A DNA stretch of 64,000 bases, from contig JAFYPU010000010.1 of the NCBI GenBank assembly GCA_017547385.1, forward strand, positions 62,001 through 126,000, written 5' to 3'. This stretch comes from Bacteroidaceae bacterium. Its GTDB lineage: Bacteria > Bacteroidota > Bacteroidia > Bacteroidales > Bacteroidaceae. Both the position numbers and the translations under genes were made by a program. This document shows positions 11,124 to 19,759 of the stretch, piece by piece (position 1 is the stretch's first letter; each line of letters begins with the position of its first letter). The notes beneath the pieces were generated by a model. The model did not search any database. It worked only from the letters and a program-made list of their open reading frames with translations, and was not told where the DNA came from.

Positions 11124-11711
11124 ATGAAATACAACACTACACGAGAAAAACTCCTGCTGCCGGAATACGGAAGAATGGTGCAAGAAATGGTGCAGAAAGC
11201 ACTCACGCTTGAAAGCCGCTCACAGCGTCAGGAATACGCCCAACAAATCATCAACGTGATGGCCGGGCTCAATCCGCAGATGCGCCACATCCCCGACTAC
11301 AAGCACAAACTTTGGGACCACCTTGCCTATATGTCGGGCTATCGTCTTGACATCGATTACCCCGTCAGCATCAACCAAATCACTCGCGAAGAGAAGCCTG
11401 CACGTCTGGCTTACCCCGGCGGAAAAATGCGCCACAAACATTATGGACGACTGCTTGAGAATTTTCTTCAACGCATAGAAGAAACCGAGAACAAGACACA
11501 GCAAGACAAAATGGTGCACAAAGCCGCTGCACGCATGAGGCGCAATCTGGCCGACTGGAAAGGCGAAGGATACGACAATCAAACCATCGAGAACGACATA
11601 GCCGAATACACACAAGGTGCCGTGCAACCCGACCTCAGTCAATGGCAAAACATGCGCACCTCATCAACGACAACCCATATCCGAAACAAAACATGGCATC
11701 CTTTATCATAG
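11124..11711 (+). CDS. DUF4290 protein, conserved in Bacteroidetes
   Basis: A 195-aa helical, charged cytoplasmic protein without signal peptide or membrane segment. It matches my memory of the Bacteroidetes DUF4290 family: YNTTREKLLLPEYGR at the N-terminus, QIINVMAGLNPQ, HKLWDHLAYMSGY and YGRLLENFL. No catalytic motif can be named. Its end overlaps the chosen murA start by 19 nt, so the two are probably translationally coupled. The constant position next to murA suggests a link to cell-wall growth, but that is inference only. Confidence 0.8.
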   Translation: MKYNTTREKLLLPEYGRMVQEMVQKALTLESRSQRQEYAQQIINVMAGLNPQMRHIPDYKHKLWDHLAYMSGYRLDIDYPVSINQITREEKPARLAYPGGKMRHKHYGRLLENFLQRIEETENKTQQDKMVHKAAARMRRNLADWKGEGYDNQTIENDIAEYTQGAVQPDLSQWQNMRTSSTTTHIRNKTWHPLS

Positions 11712-13000
11712 AAGGCGGACACCGCTTGCAGGGAGAAATCACCCCACAGGGAGCAAAGAACGAAGCCCTGCAGGTGATTTGCGCCACACTCCTCACTCAC
11801 GAAGAAGTAACCATCAAAAACATCCCCGACATCGCGGATGTCAATAACCTCATACACCTTCTCCAAGACATGGGAGTGGAAACCACACGAATCGCTCCCG
11901 GCACTTACACCTTCAAAGCCGAAAACATTGACCTCGGTTATTTGGAGAGTCAAGAGTATCTCGAACGTTGCTCCAGCCTTCGCGGCAGCGTGCTCCTCAT
12001 CGGACCGCTCGTGGCACGCTTCGGGAAAGCCATTCTCTCAAAACCCGGAGGAGACAAAATCGGACGTCGCCGCCTCGACACCCACTTCCTGGGCATTCGA
12101 AAACTGGGGGCCACTTTCTGCTACGACAATGCACAAGGCCTCTTCCGCATCAATGCCTCCCAACTGCAAGGCGCAGACATGCTGCTCGACGAGGCATCGG
12201 TTACCGGTACCGCCAACATCATCATGGCTGCCGTTTTGGCAAAAGGCAAAACCACCATCTACAACGCTGCATGCGAACCCTACATCCAGCAGCTCTGTCT
12301 GCAACTCAACAACATGGGCGCAAAAATCAGCGGCATAGCCTCCAACCTCCTCACCATTGAGGGAGTGGAAAGCCTCCATGGGACCACACACACCATCCTG
12401 CCCGATATGATTGAAATCGGCAGTTTCATCGGAATGGCCGCCATGGTGGGCGACGGCCTCACCATAAAGAACGTTTCCTACAAAGACCTCGGAATAATCC
12501 CCGATGCTTTCCGCCGCCTCGGCATCAAGATGGAACTTCGCGGCGACGACCTTTACATTCCGCGCCAGGAGCATTACGAAATCGAATCCTTTATCGACGG
12601 CTCGTTCATGACACTTGCCGACGCGCCCTGGCCGGGCCTGACTCCCGACTTGCTGAGCGTGCTCATCGTCATCGCAACCCAAGCCAAAGGCTCGGTGCTC
12701 TTCCATCAAAAAATGTTCGAGAGCCGCCTTTTCTTTGTGGACAAGCTCATCGAAATGGGCGCGCAAATCATCCTGTGCGACCCTCACCGCGCCGTAGTTG
12801 TGGGCCATGACAACGCCATCCGCTTGCAGGCACGCCGCATGACATCGCCCGACATCCGTGCCGGTATCGCCATGCTTATCGCCGCCCTCAGCGCAGAAGG
12901 CACAAGCCGCATCGACAACGTGGGACAGATTGACCGAGGATACGAAAACATTGAAGAACGTCTCCGTTCCCTCGGAGCACACATCCGTCGCGAAGACTAA
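11693..13000 (+). CDS. murA: UDP-N-acetylglucosamine 1-carboxyvinyltransferase, fosfomycin-insensitive type
   Basis: The 435-aa EPSP-synthase-fold enzyme makes the first committed peptidoglycan precursor, UDP-GlcNAc-enolpyruvate, in the cytoplasm. AKNEAL (catalytic Lys22), RGSVLLIGPL, RRRLDTHFLG and LTPDLLSVL are typical. The loop residue that is Cys115 in Escherichia coli and is alkylated by fosfomycin is Asp121 here (KPGGDKIGRRR), a change known to give natural fosfomycin resistance while keeping activity. I chose ATG 11693 (MASFIIEGG), where homology begins; ATG 11642 would add 17 unrelated residues. It overlaps the DUF4290 gene. Confidence 0.95.
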   Translation: MASFIIEGGHRLQGEITPQGAKNEALQVICATLLTHEEVTIKNIPDIADVNNLIHLLQDMGVETTRIAPGTYTFKAENIDLGYLESQEYLERCSSLRGSVLLIGPLVARFGKAILSKPGGDKIGRRRLDTHFLGIRKLGATFCYDNAQGLFRINASQLQGADMLLDEASVTGTANIIMAAVLAKGKTTIYNAACEPYIQQLCLQLNNMGAKISGIASNLLTIEGVESLHGTTHTILPDMIEIGSFIGMAAMVGDGLTIKNVSYKDLGIIPDAFRRLGIKMELRGDDLYIPRQEHYEIESFIDGSFMTLADAPWPGLTPDLLSVLIVIATQAKGSVLFHQKMFESRLFFVDKLIEMGAQIILCDPHRAVVVGHDNAIRLQARRMTSPDIRAGIAMLIAALSAEGTSRIDNVGQIDRGYENIEERLRSLGAHIRRED

Positions 13001-13012
13001 AAACCGACACCC

Positions 13013-13540
13013 ATGATACGCGAAGAGGAAGTATTTCAAATAGGCCACATCTCAAAGTTCAGAGGATTGGCCGGTGAGGTAGAGATTGTCTTCACCGATG
13101 ATTGTTTTGACCGCGGCGATTCCGAATTTATCGTCTTCAAGCTCGACGGCATCTACGTCCCTTTCTTTTGGGAAGAATATCGCTTCAAGAACGACAGCAC
13201 AGCCATCTTCAAATTCGAAGGCATCGACACCGATAATGCGGCACGCAAATTCGTTGGCACACAAGTGTTCTATCCGCATTGCCACATCGATGCCGAAAGT
13301 GCCGAACTCACCTCCTACAAAGCCTTCACCGGTTATCAGGTTTACACATCGCAAGGCAAGTTGTTGGGAAGCATTTCCGCTGTCGATGATTCTTCTGCCA
13401 ACATTTTGCTCTACATCGACACTCCTTCCGGAAAGGAACTGTTATTACCGCTGCACGAGGATTTCGTCACTGCCTACGACTTGAAAGAGCGCACCCTGCA
13501 TCTCGAACTTCCCGAGGGGCTTCTTGAAATCAACGAATAA
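13013..13540 (+). CDS. rimM: Ribosome maturation factor RimM
   Basis: A 175-aa protein that binds S19 and helps assemble the 30S head. The RimM N-domain starts VFQIGHISKFRGLAGEV, the counterpart of GxxxGxxGxxGxv. A PRC-barrel follows, with YKAFTGYQVY, LGSISAVDD and LLLPLHEDFV. Twelve nt separate it from murA and 18 nt from dxr. In many bacteria rimM is beside trmD; here the two are 7 kb apart. Confidence 0.93.
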   Translation: MIREEEVFQIGHISKFRGLAGEVEIVFTDDCFDRGDSEFIVFKLDGIYVPFFWEEYRFKNDSTAIFKFEGIDTDNAARKFVGTQVFYPHCHIDAESAELTSYKAFTGYQVYTSQGKLLGSISAVDDSSANILLYIDTPSGKELLLPLHEDFVTAYDLKERTLHLELPEGLLEINE

Positions 13541-13558
13541 CACCCTGACGCACACACC

Positions 13559-14734
13559 ATGATTTCGCAACTTCAGAAAAAGAAGATAGCTATTCTCGGT
13601 TCCACCGGTTCCATCGGTACACAGGCACTCGATGTCATCCGGCAGCACTCCGAACTTTTCGAGGCGCATACCCTCACTGCCGGCAGCAATGCCGAATTGT
13701 TGGTGAAGCAAGCCCGCGAATTCCTTCCGGACGCTGTGGTCATTGCCAACGAGGAAAAATATTCCTACGTCCGTGAGGCCTTGGCCGATCTCCCCATCAA
13801 AGTGTATGCCGGAGCCTCTGCCATTGGCGATGTTGCGGCTCTGCCCTCTGTAGATATGGTGCTCACAGCCATGGTCGGCTTTGCCGGACTTGAGCCTACC
13901 GTTCGTGCACTTCAGGCCCGCAAGCCCATTGCGCTGGCCAACAAGGAAACACTCGTAGTAGCCGGCGAAGTCATCACCCGATTGGCTTTGGAAAATCGCG
14001 TTCCCATTCTGCCGGTCGACAGCGAGCACTCCGCCATTTTCCAATGTCTGTCCGGAGAGCACGACAATGCCATCGAGAAAATCCTGCTCACTGCTTCGGG
14101 CGGTCCTTTCCGCAATTACAGCGAAGCCGAACTGATGTCCGTAACTCCCGAACAGGCTCTCAAACATCCCAATTGGGAGATGGGAGCCAAGATTACCATC
14201 GATTCGGCAACGATGATGAACAAAGGCTTTGAAATGATTGAGGCCAAATGGTTGTTTGGTGTATCTCCCGAATTCATCGAAGTGGTGGTACATCCTGAAA
14301 GCATCATCCACTCGGCCGTACAGTTTGCCGACGGTTCTGTGAAAGCACAGTTGGGAGTGCCCGACATGCGTCTGCCCATTCAGTATGCCTTTTCTTATCC
14401 TTCGCGGTTGCCCTTGGGCGGCGAGCGGCTCGACCTTTTCCGTTTGGGCAGCCTACATTTCCAACCGGCAGACCAACAGAAGTTCCGCTGCCTGGCTTTG
14501 GCTTATGAAGCCATCCGTCAAGGGGGCACCATGCCGTGCATCCTGAATGCCGCCAACGAAGTGGCAAACGCTGCTTTTCGTCGGGGGGAAATCCGTTTCC
14601 CACACATCGCCACAGCCATCGAACACACCATGCAGCGGTGCGCTTTCACGGCCACGCCCACGCTCGACACTTATTTTGACACCGATGCCGAAGCACGGCG
14701 CATTGCAACGGAATGTTGCCAAACAGGCCGATAA
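13559..14734 (+). CDS. dxr: 1-deoxy-D-xylulose 5-phosphate reductoisomerase
   Basis: The 391-aa enzyme forms methylerythritol phosphate, the first committed step of non-mevalonate isoprenoid synthesis. Clear signatures are the NADPH loop ILGSTGSIGTQALD, ALANKETLVVAG near 125, the metal site PVDSEHSAIFQCL, GGPFRN and NWEMGAKITIDSATMMNKGFE. The C-terminal four-helix domain is present and the length is typical. It lies inside the tsaB-rseP operon. Confidence 0.97.
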   Translation: MISQLQKKKIAILGSTGSIGTQALDVIRQHSELFEAHTLTAGSNAELLVKQAREFLPDAVVIANEEKYSYVREALADLPIKVYAGASAIGDVAALPSVDMVLTAMVGFAGLEPTVRALQARKPIALANKETLVVAGEVITRLALENRVPILPVDSEHSAIFQCLSGEHDNAIEKILLTASGGPFRNYSEAELMSVTPEQALKHPNWEMGAKITIDSATMMNKGFEMIEAKWLFGVSPEFIEVVVHPESIIHSAVQFADGSVKAQLGVPDMRLPIQYAFSYPSRLPLGGERLDLFRLGSLHFQPADQQKFRCLALAYEAIRQGGTMPCILNAANEVANAAFRRGEIRFPHIATAIEHTMQRCAFTATPTLDTYFDTDAEARRIATECCQTGR

Positions 14735-14792
14735 AAAATTTCACCTGCAAGTTTCCATTCATTCGTAATAACACTAAAAACTCATACACCCC

Positions 14793-16169
14793 ATGGAAGT
14801 ATTCCTCATTCGAGCCTTGCAGCTCATCCTGTGCTTCTCCATCCTCATTCTCTTGCACGAGGGTGGCCACTTCTTCTTTGCCAAACTTTTTGGCGTGCGA
14901 GTTGAGAAATTCTGCCTCTTCTTCGACCCTTGGAAAACCTTCAAGTTGTTTCGTTTCAAAGGCACTGACTATCACATCGGATGGCTTCCGTTAGGCGGTT
15001 ACGTTACCATCGCAGGAATGATTGACGAGAGCACAAAAGCCAAAGAGCTGGGCGAGACCATCCAGCCTTGGGAGTTCCGTTCGAAGCCGGCATGGCAGCG
15101 CCTGCTCATCATGGTGGGCGGTGTGTTGATGAACTTTCTGGTAGCTCTCTTCATCTATGCCATGATTCTCTTTTCGTGGGGCGAAACTTACACTCCCGTC
15201 AAGGAAATTTCGCACGGCTTCAAGTTCAATCAAACCGCCCAGCAGCTGGGTTTCCGCGATGGCGACATCCCTTTGCGCACCAATGACACAGCTTTTGAGA
15301 AGTACAATGCCGGCAACATGCTTCGCAGCCTCAGCCAAGCCACAAGCGTTACCGTTTTGCGCCAAGGCAAGGAGGTAACACTCAGCCTACCCGGCGACCT
15401 CAGCATGCTTGAGATGATCAAGCAGCAACCGCCGTTTATGAATGTGCTGCAGCCCTCTTTCGTCGACAGTGTCGGCGTGGGCACACCTGCCCAGCGTGCC
15501 GGCGTGCGTGCCGGCGACCGCATCGTGGCTTTCAACGGCACTCCCATTTCCACTTGGAACGAATTCATGGACCTTCGCGGCCGCATGGATGATGTGTTGG
15601 CAGCCGGTGTTCCGGCCGACAGTCAGCGTCTGCGCGACATCACCCTTTGCGTACAACACGCCGGAAGCACAAGCATCGACACCTTGGCATTCCGCCTGGA
15701 TGCTAACTTCCAAATGGGAACATTCTGGCACAACCCCTTGCTTTCCTACAAGACGGTTACGCGCCAATATGGCTTTTGGGAATCATTCCCCGCAGGAGCC
15801 CGCCACGGTTGGGAAGTGCTGAGCGGTTACGTTTCGGATCTTCGCTATCTCTTCACCGCTGACGGCGCACGCAGCGTGGGAAGTTTCGGAGCCATCGGCA
15901 GTCTTTTCCCCACCAGTTGGGACTGGATGCGTTTCTGGGAGCTGACGGCTTTCATCTCTCTCATGCTCGCATTCATGAACATCCTGCCCATTCCGGCCTT
16001 GGACGGCGGCCACGTTTTCTTCCTCCTCTACGAGGTCATCACGCGCCGCAAGCCGAGCGACCGCTTCATGGAGTATGCACAGACCATCGGCATGTGGTTG
16101 CTTTTCCTCCTGATGGCTTATGCCATTTTCAACGACTTCTGGAACTTCCTCATCAAAGACTGGTTCTGA
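14793..16169 (+). CDS. rseP: RIP metalloprotease RseP (site-2 protease)
   Basis: A 458-aa inner-membrane zinc protease that cuts membrane-embedded anti-sigma factors and signal-peptide remnants. The HExxH motif is HEGGH at residues 22-26 within the first helix. A second helix follows the GGVLMNFLVALFIYAMIL segment. A PDZ domain lies near 225-260 (GVRAGDRIVAFNGTPI), and the third catalytic element NILPIPALDGGHV is near 400, followed by the last helices. It is the last gene of the operon and is followed by a strong terminator. The dxr-rseP pairing is widely conserved. Confidence 0.95.
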   Translation: MEVFLIRALQLILCFSILILLHEGGHFFFAKLFGVRVEKFCLFFDPWKTFKLFRFKGTDYHIGWLPLGGYVTIAGMIDESTKAKELGETIQPWEFRSKPAWQRLLIMVGGVLMNFLVALFIYAMILFSWGETYTPVKEISHGFKFNQTAQQLGFRDGDIPLRTNDTAFEKYNAGNMLRSLSQATSVTVLRQGKEVTLSLPGDLSMLEMIKQQPPFMNVLQPSFVDSVGVGTPAQRAGVRAGDRIVAFNGTPISTWNEFMDLRGRMDDVLAAGVPADSQRLRDITLCVQHAGSTSIDTLAFRLDANFQMGTFWHNPLLSYKTVTRQYGFWESFPAGARHGWEVLSGYVSDLRYLFTADGARSVGSFGAIGSLFPTSWDWMRFWELTAFISLMLAFMNILPIPALDGGHVFFLLYEVITRRKPSDRFMEYAQTIGMWLLFLLMAYAIFNDFWNFLIKDWF

Positions 16170-16192
16170 TTTCCCCCAATCCGAATATCACA

Positions 16193-16235
16193 CCATCGGG
16201 TGGCGACCTTACGGTTGCCGCCCGATGTTTTTTCA
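16193..16235 (+). terminator. Intrinsic terminator after rseP
   Basis: ATCGGGTGGCGACC pairs with GGTTGCCGCCCGAT (two G-T pairs) around TTAC, followed by six T. The rest of the 383-nt gap up to hisG holds repeat copy 4 and the hisG -7 box. Confidence 0.9.
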
Positions 16236-16289
16236 CCCCCTTTCAAACAACTCCACTGCAGGTCTCGCGATGACACACGCCTTGGGCGG

Positions 16290-16357
16290 AAAATCCGCAG
16301 TGCTTGCAGAAATTTCTGCAGTGCTTGTAGAAAATTCTGCAAGCACTGCGGATTTTT
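16290..16357. repeat. Modular palindromic intergenic repeat, copy 4
   Basis: AAAATCCGCAGTGCTTGCAG at the left is inverted at the right as CTGCAAGCACTGCGGATTTT. A further GCAGTGCTTG unit is in the centre. Confidence 0.9.
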
Positions 16358-16519
16358 GCACATCCAACAGAGGGAAATCCTGACACATAGCACAGACTTA
16401 CGGAATGCTTTCTGCCCTATTGAAAGCAAAATGTGCAAATTCCGAAACAAGTAAGCAACAAAATGCACCCATTTCGAAAAAATATGCTCACATTTTCAAA
16501 CAAGGACAATACATTTTGT

Positions 16520-16527
16520 TATTTTTG
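16520..16527 (+). promoter_or_regulatory. -7 box of the histidine operon
   Basis: TATTTTTG lies 25 nt before the hisG ATG. No TTG is found at the expected distance. No histidine-rich leader peptide or attenuator hairpin is seen in the short leader. Confidence 0.5.
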
Positions 16528-16552
16528 CAAGCCAATATAAAAACTTTTGAAC

Positions 16553-17404
16553 ATGTTACGTATAGCTATACAAGCCAAAGGCCGTCTCAACGAAGACTGC
16601 ATGGCACTCCTGAAAGATGCCGGCATCAACGTGGCCGCCAGTAAGCGAAAGTTGGTGGCACGCGCCAGCGATTTCCCCATCGAAGTGCTATATCTCCGCG
16701 ACGACGACATTCCGCAAGCCGTGGCCATGGGTGTGGCCGACGTCGGCATTGTGGGTCTGAACGAAGTGGCTGAGAAAAATCAAAATGTGCGCAAACTGAT
16801 GCGCCTCGGCTTCGGCGGTTGCCGCATATCGCTGGCCATCCCGCGCGATGCCCACTACGATGGTCCGGCATGGTTCTCCGGAAAACGCATTGCCACCTCC
16901 TACCCTCACATCCTTGAACGCTATTTCTCCGAACTTGGCATCAAGGCTCACATACACGAGATTGCCGGCTCCGTGGAGATTGCACCGGCTGTGGGCATGG
17001 CCGATGGAATTTTCGACATCGTTTCTTCCGGCGGCACATTGGTGCAGAACGGACTCCGCGAGGTGGAGCAGGTGTTTCACTCTGAAGCCGCACTCATCGC
17101 CCACCCGAATCTGGAAGCCGAAAAGCTCTCTGCCATTGAGAAACTCAAGTTCCGCTTCCGCTCCATCGTTGAGAGCCGCGGCATGAAATACGTCTTGATG
17201 AACCTGCCGCACAACCGCATTGACGAGGCCGTAGCGCTGATGCCCGGCATGCGCAGCCCCACCATCCTGCCCTTGGCGGCCGAAGGCTGGTGCTCGTTGC
17301 ACGTGGTGATACGCGAGGACGAGCTGTGGGAAAAAGTGGAACAACTCAAGCAACTCGGTGCCGAAGGAATTTTGGTGCTGGCATTGGAAAACATGATACG
17401 CTGA
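16553..17404 (+). CDS. hisG: ATP phosphoribosyltransferase (long form)
   Basis: The 283-aa enzyme condenses ATP and PRPP in the first step of histidine synthesis. LRIAIQAKGRL at the N-terminus, VGIVGLNE near 65 and DIVSSGGTLVQNGL near 160 (PRPP loop) are typical. The last 80 residues (YVLMNLPHNRIDEAVALMPG onward) form the ACT-like regulatory domain of the long form, so feedback by histidine and no need for HisZ are expected. ATG 16553 is preferred to an upstream TTG. The hisD start is 1 nt after the stop. Confidence 0.97.
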   Translation: MLRIAIQAKGRLNEDCMALLKDAGINVAASKRKLVARASDFPIEVLYLRDDDIPQAVAMGVADVGIVGLNEVAEKNQNVRKLMRLGFGGCRISLAIPRDAHYDGPAWFSGKRIATSYPHILERYFSELGIKAHIHEIAGSVEIAPAVGMADGIFDIVSSGGTLVQNGLREVEQVFHSEAALIAHPNLEAEKLSAIEKLKFRFRSIVESRGMKYVLMNLPHNRIDEAVALMPGMRSPTILPLAAEGWCSLHVVIREDELWEKVEQLKQLGAEGILVLALENMIR

Positions 17405-17405
17405 T

Positions 17406-18683
17406 ATGGAAATCATCCTCAACCCTACCCCCGACACCTGGGAAGCGTTGGCAGAACGCAACATCCCCGACGATGCTGCCATTGCCCAAAGCGTGGCCGA
17501 CATCGTGCGAACCGTACGCAACGAAGGCGATGCGGCACTACGTCGCTATGCGCTCCAATTTGACGGAGCACAACTCACGACCTTGGAACTTAGCGATGAG
17601 GAATTGGCCGCGGCGGCCGCAGACGTCAATCCCGAGGTGAAACAAGCCATCGCCACTGCCGCTAAAAACATTGCAGCTTTCCACATGGCACAACAACCGC
17701 GCACCGTCGATGTCTGCACGCAGCCCGGAGTGCGCTGCCTGCAACGTGCCGTGCCCATACGCCGCGTGGGGCTTTACATACCGGGCGGTCGTGCTCCGCT
17801 CTTCTCTACGGTACTGATGCTCGGTTTGCCAGCAAAAATAGCAGGATGCGAAGAAATCATCCTCTGCACCCCTCAGAACAGCGAAGGACGCATAGCCCCT
17901 GAAATCATCTACAGCGCCGGCGTGTGCGGCATTCGTCGCATTTTCCGTGTGGGCGGTGCGCAAGCCATTGCAGCCATGGCCTATGGCACGGAAAGCATTC
18001 CGCGCGTCGACAAAATCTTCGGACCGGGCAACCGATACGTTACCAAAGCCAAACAACTGGCCACCGACAGCGTGGCCATCGACATGCCGGCAGGCCCGAG
18101 TGAAGTGTTGGTGATGGCCGATGCTTCTGCACGCCCCGACTTCGTGGCTGCCGACATGCTCTCACAGGCCGAACACGGCCCCGACAGCCAAGCTATTCTT
18201 GTGTGCCAAACCACCGAATTTGCCGAACAGGTGCAAACCGAAATCGAACGGCAGGCTGCCCTTCTCACACGCGGCACATCCGTGGCTTCATCGCTCTCAC
18301 ACAGCCGCATCATCGTGCTGAATTCACGCGAAAGCATGATTGGTTTTGCCAACACCTATGCAGCCGAGCACCTCATCATCTCCATGGAGCAGCCGTGGAA
18401 TGTGGCCGACAAAATCACCGCGGCCGGAAGTATCTTTATCGGCAACTACTCGCCCGAGAGTGCCGGCGATTACGCTTCGGGCACCAACCACACACTTCCC
18501 ACAGGCAGTTGGGCACGTGCTTACAGCGGTGTGAACATCGACAGTTATGTGCGCAAAATCACCTATCAGGAGTTGACCCCCGAAGGACTTGGAGCACTTG
18601 CCTCCGCCATCACCACCATGGCCGACGCCGAGGGGCTGGACGCTCACGCCGCCGCTGTGAAAATCCGCCTCGGGCAATCCTGA
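17406..18683 (+). CDS. hisD: Histidinol dehydrogenase
   Basis: The 425-aa zinc enzyme oxidises histidinol to histidine in two NAD-dependent steps, the last of the pathway. Visible are VGLYIPGGRAPLFSTVLM, GVCGIRRIFRVGGAQAIAAMAYGT, VDKIFGPGNRYVTKAK and DMPAGPSEVLV, the metal site DMLSQAEHGPDSQA and, near the end, GTNHTLPTG. Length is normal. It is the second gene of the operon. Confidence 0.97.
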   Translation: MEIILNPTPDTWEALAERNIPDDAAIAQSVADIVRTVRNEGDAALRRYALQFDGAQLTTLELSDEELAAAAADVNPEVKQAIATAAKNIAAFHMAQQPRTVDVCTQPGVRCLQRAVPIRRVGLYIPGGRAPLFSTVLMLGLPAKIAGCEEIILCTPQNSEGRIAPEIIYSAGVCGIRRIFRVGGAQAIAAMAYGTESIPRVDKIFGPGNRYVTKAKQLATDSVAIDMPAGPSEVLVMADASARPDFVAADMLSQAEHGPDSQAILVCQTTEFAEQVQTEIERQAALLTRGTSVASSLSHSRIIVLNSRESMIGFANTYAAEHLIISMEQPWNVADKITAAGSIFIGNYSPESAGDYASGTNHTLPTGSWARAYSGVNIDSYVRKITYQELTPEGLGALASAITTMADAEGLDAHAAAVKIRLGQS

Positions 18684-18713
18684 CACCTCATCCTCAACAC
18701 TCAACTTTTCTCC

Positions 18714-19748
18714 ATGAATTCCCCCCTGCGCCACGTGCGACCCAATATCTTGGCACTCAAGCCCTACTCAACCGCTCGCGATGAGTTCGAAGGCGGAGAC
18801 ATCTCCGTGTGGCTCGACGCCAATGAAAGTCCTTACGAAAACGGTGTGAACCGTTATCCCGACCCACATCAGAAACAGCTGAAAGCACACATCAGCCGCC
18901 TGAAAGGCATTGCCGAAAATCAAATCTTCGTGGGCGGTGCCGGAAGCGACGAGGCCATCGACTTGGTGTTCCGCATCTTTTGCGAACCCGGCATCGACAA
19001 TGCCATCGCCATCACTCCGAGTTATGGCGTTTACCAAGTGGCAGCGGCCACCAACAATGTGGAATTGCGCGAAGTGCCTTTGGCCGAAGGTTATGCCCTG
19101 CCCACCGAAGCCCTCCTCGCTGCAGGCGACGCACACACCAAGCTCCTGTGGATTTGCTCTCCCAACAACCCCACGGGAAATGCCTTTGAGATTTCTCAGC
19201 TCGAAGAATTGACCGACGCATTCGGCGGCATAGTGATTGTGGATGAAGCCTATGTGGACTTCTCTCCCAAAGGTTCGATGCTTGAAGTGCTTCACCGACA
19301 TCCCAACCTCATTGTGTTGCAAACCTTCTCCAAAGCCTGGGGAATGGCCGGCCTGCGCCTCGGCATGGCTTTTGCCTCACCCGAAATTTCAGCCTTGTTC
19401 GGCAGAGTGAAATATCCCTACAATGTCAACGGTCCCACACAGGCGGAAGTGATGCGTCGCATCGAGATGGGAGCTGCAAGCTGTATTAAGGAAATTTGCG
19501 AGCAACGCCAAATGTTGGCCGAAGCCTTGCCGAATGTTTCCTGCATAGAAAAAGTTTTCCCCAGCGATGCCAACTTTTTCCTCGTCAAAGTGAACAATCC
19601 CGACAAAGTGTATGCATATCTGATGAAGCACGGCGTAATTGTTCGCAACCGCCACCGCGTTTTCGGCTGTAACGGCTGTCTGCGTCTTACCATCGGCACA
19701 CCGGAGGAAAACAAGCGTTTACTGAAACTTTTGAACGAATACAAATAA
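18714..19748 (+). CDS. hisC: Histidinol-phosphate aminotransferase
   Basis: The 344-aa fold-type I PLP enzyme converts imidazole acetol phosphate to histidinol phosphate. All PLP contacts are present: TPSYGVY, SPNNPTG, DEAYVDFS, TFSKAWGMAG with Lys207, and GLRLG. It is therefore the working enzyme, in contrast to the paralogue at 6319. It lies between hisD (30-nt gap) and hisB (11-nt gap). Confidence 0.97.
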   Translation: MNSPLRHVRPNILALKPYSTARDEFEGGDISVWLDANESPYENGVNRYPDPHQKQLKAHISRLKGIAENQIFVGGAGSDEAIDLVFRIFCEPGIDNAIAITPSYGVYQVAAATNNVELREVPLAEGYALPTEALLAAGDAHTKLLWICSPNNPTGNAFEISQLEELTDAFGGIVIVDEAYVDFSPKGSMLEVLHRHPNLIVLQTFSKAWGMAGLRLGMAFASPEISALFGRVKYPYNVNGPTQAEVMRRIEMGAASCIKEICEQRQMLAEALPNVSCIEKVFPSDANFFLVKVNNPDKVYAYLMKHGVIVRNRHRVFGCNGCLRLTIGTPEENKRLLKLLNEYK

Positions 19749-19759
19749 TTATATATCCC

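Noticed and set aside
16380-16552. Histidine attenuator before hisG
   Set aside because: No short frame with consecutive His codons and no terminator/antiterminator pair is present between the -7 box and the ATG.
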